Source: RZYP01 sp050256135
Lineage (GTDB): Bacteria; Bacillota; Negativicutes; Acidaminococcales; Acidaminococcaceae
Reading direction: 5' to 3'
DNA length: 5,829 nucleotides
NCBI GenBank assembly: GCA_050256135.1
Contig: JBFWIF010000116.1
Coordinates: forward strand, 1-5,829
A model generated the notes under the pieces. The model had not been told where the DNA came from, ran no database searches, and worked only from the letters and a program-made list of their open reading frames with translations. Below are positions 5,518 to 5,829 of the stretch, piece by piece. A program made the position numbers and the translations under genes. Numbering within the stretch: the first letter of the stretch is position 1; every line of letters starts with the position of its first letter.

Positions 5518-5537
5518 AAAATTATTTAACTAACCCC

Positions 5538-5566
5538 ATTTTACCACATGTTGTGATAACAATGAA
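5538..5566 (-). promoter_or_regulatory. Probable sigma70-type promoter of the exported-protein operon, with overlapping dyad
   Basis: On the minus strand a -10 TAAAAT (5543-5538) is preceded by TG plus one base (extended -10). A weak -35 TTCATT (5566-5561) stands 17 bp away. The spacer overlaps an imperfect 19-bp dyad at 5541-5559 (TTACCACATGTTGTGATAA on the plus strand), in which 8 of 9 opposed pairs except the mismatch at position 4 and the innermost pair are complementary. A repressor site is possible. Start site and regulator are not known. Confidence 0.5.
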
Positions 5567-5633
5567 GAAAAACAGGCTAAAAATCCATGTTTTTTCTTGC
5601 AATGCCATATTTTAAAAATGACATTAATCGCGC

Positions 5634-5647
5634 TGACTAATTAGTCA
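5634..5647. promoter_or_regulatory. Perfect 14-bp palindrome, possible operator
   Basis: TGACTAATTAGTCA reads the same on both strands. Length and symmetry suit a dimeric winged-helix regulator such as a MarR-type protein. A TTGACT at 5648-5643 overlaps it but lacks a fitting -10, and the site lies about 70 bp upstream of the probable promoter, so its role is uncertain. Confidence 0.35.
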
Positions 5648-5672
5648 ATAAATATATTCTAGCTTGATACAT

Positions 5673-5714
5673 AAAAAAAAGCAAGAAAAAAGGACGACCC
5701 TAAGGTCGTCCTTT
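5673..5714 (-). terminator. Intrinsic terminator after the porin gene
   Basis: An 11-bp stem pairs 5689-5699 with 5704-5714, a GC-rich core (GGACGACC/GGTCGTCC) closed by three A-T pairs with a four-base loop. On the minus strand the stem runs into a T-rich tract (TTTTTTCTTGC then eight T). It lies 14 bp downstream of the porin stop. Confidence 0.92.
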
Positions 5715-5728
5715 GTAAAGCACTATAA

Positions 5729-5829
5729 TTAGAATGTGAAGGTCACATCACTCCACAAGGTTTTAGTAGTTAAGTCACCAGTCTTGGAATCAAGATCATA
5801 GTATTCAACAGAACCTACGATGTTTTTAG
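5729..5829 (-). CDS. C-terminal end of an OmpM-like outer-membrane porin (partial)
   Basis: Reading the minus strand from the window edge gives 33 codons ending at TAA 5731-5729. The peptide (NIVGSVEYYDLDSK, an acidic/threonine-rich turn, then TLWSDVTFTF) is the last beta-hairpin of an outer-membrane barrel, with alternating hydrophobic residues and a terminal Phe as BAM substrates have. The VEYYDL...LW...TF ending resembles Negativicutes OmpM-type porins that carry an N-terminal SLH domain. That domain would lie outside the window, so the assignment rests on the tail and the LPS context. The 5' part is beyond the right edge. Confidence 0.75.
   Translation of the reverse strand, partial: KNIVGSVEYYDLDSKTGDLTTKTLWSDVTFTF

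Larger units (their letters stand above)
5520..5672. other. Intergenic region between porin terminator and exported-protein operon
   Basis: AT-rich, no coding signal seen. It holds the promoter and dyad at 5538-5566 and a perfect 14-bp palindrome TGACTAATTAGTCA at 5634-5647. No RNA gene was recognised in it. Confidence 0.6.

Noticed and set aside
4953..5519. Longer form of the exported protein starting at TTG 5519
   Set aside because: The TTG overlaps the GGGAGG that serves ATG 5504, and five extra residues would precede a standard MKK signal peptide.
5001..5529. Plus-strand frames opposite the 183-residue exported protein
   Set aside because: Antisense shadows; no independent support.

Overview
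The window reads as chromosomal DNA from a diderm (outer-membrane-bearing) Firmicute of the Negativicutes type. Three things point there: heptose-LPS biosynthesis genes, a small LptD-like outer-membrane protein, and, at the right edge, the C-terminus of a beta-barrel porin ending in alternating aromatic residues (DVTFTF) as in Negativicutes OmpM-type porins. The genus cannot be fixed from this sequence. All recognised genes lie on the minus strand, so transcription runs from right to left.

Right to left: the last 33 codons of an OmpM-like porin (5729-5829) end at a strong intrinsic terminator (5673-5714). An intergenic stretch of about 170 bp follows, carrying two palindromes and a good promoter. 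Next comes a two-gene operon of exported proteins of unknown function. The first gene (4953-5504) encodes a 183-residue secreted or periplasmic protein. The second (3940-4920) encodes a 326-residue secreted protein with 20-residue repeats, a beta-rich domain and a glycine-rich hydrophobic hairpin. This operon ends at a second intrinsic terminator (3871-3904).

The region 3088-3809 is different in character. It is an array of three composite palindromic repeat elements, plus one core-deleted unit. An AT-rich gene for a small GIY-YIG nuclease (3390-3677) sits between the second and third elements, almost touching a repeat on each side. The two 28-bp repeat types differ at six positions, and those six positions form exactly three compensatory base pairs, so the palindrome itself appears to be conserved. 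A small nuclease embedded in hairpin-forming repeats recalls REP/RAYT systems, but with a GIY-YIG enzyme in place of the Y1 transposase. I regard it as the best candidate for an under-described system here.

Left of the array is an LPS operon: an LptD-like LPS assembly protein (1568-3058), gmhA (995-1558) and a heptose-7-phosphate kinase rfaE1/hldE (1-990, running off the left edge). Spacings between these genes are 9 and 4 nt, which implies co-transcription and probable translational coupling. GmhA and RfaE catalyse consecutive steps towards ADP-heptose, and the LptD-like protein would deliver finished LPS to the cell surface, so the operon joins core-sugar synthesis to LPS export.
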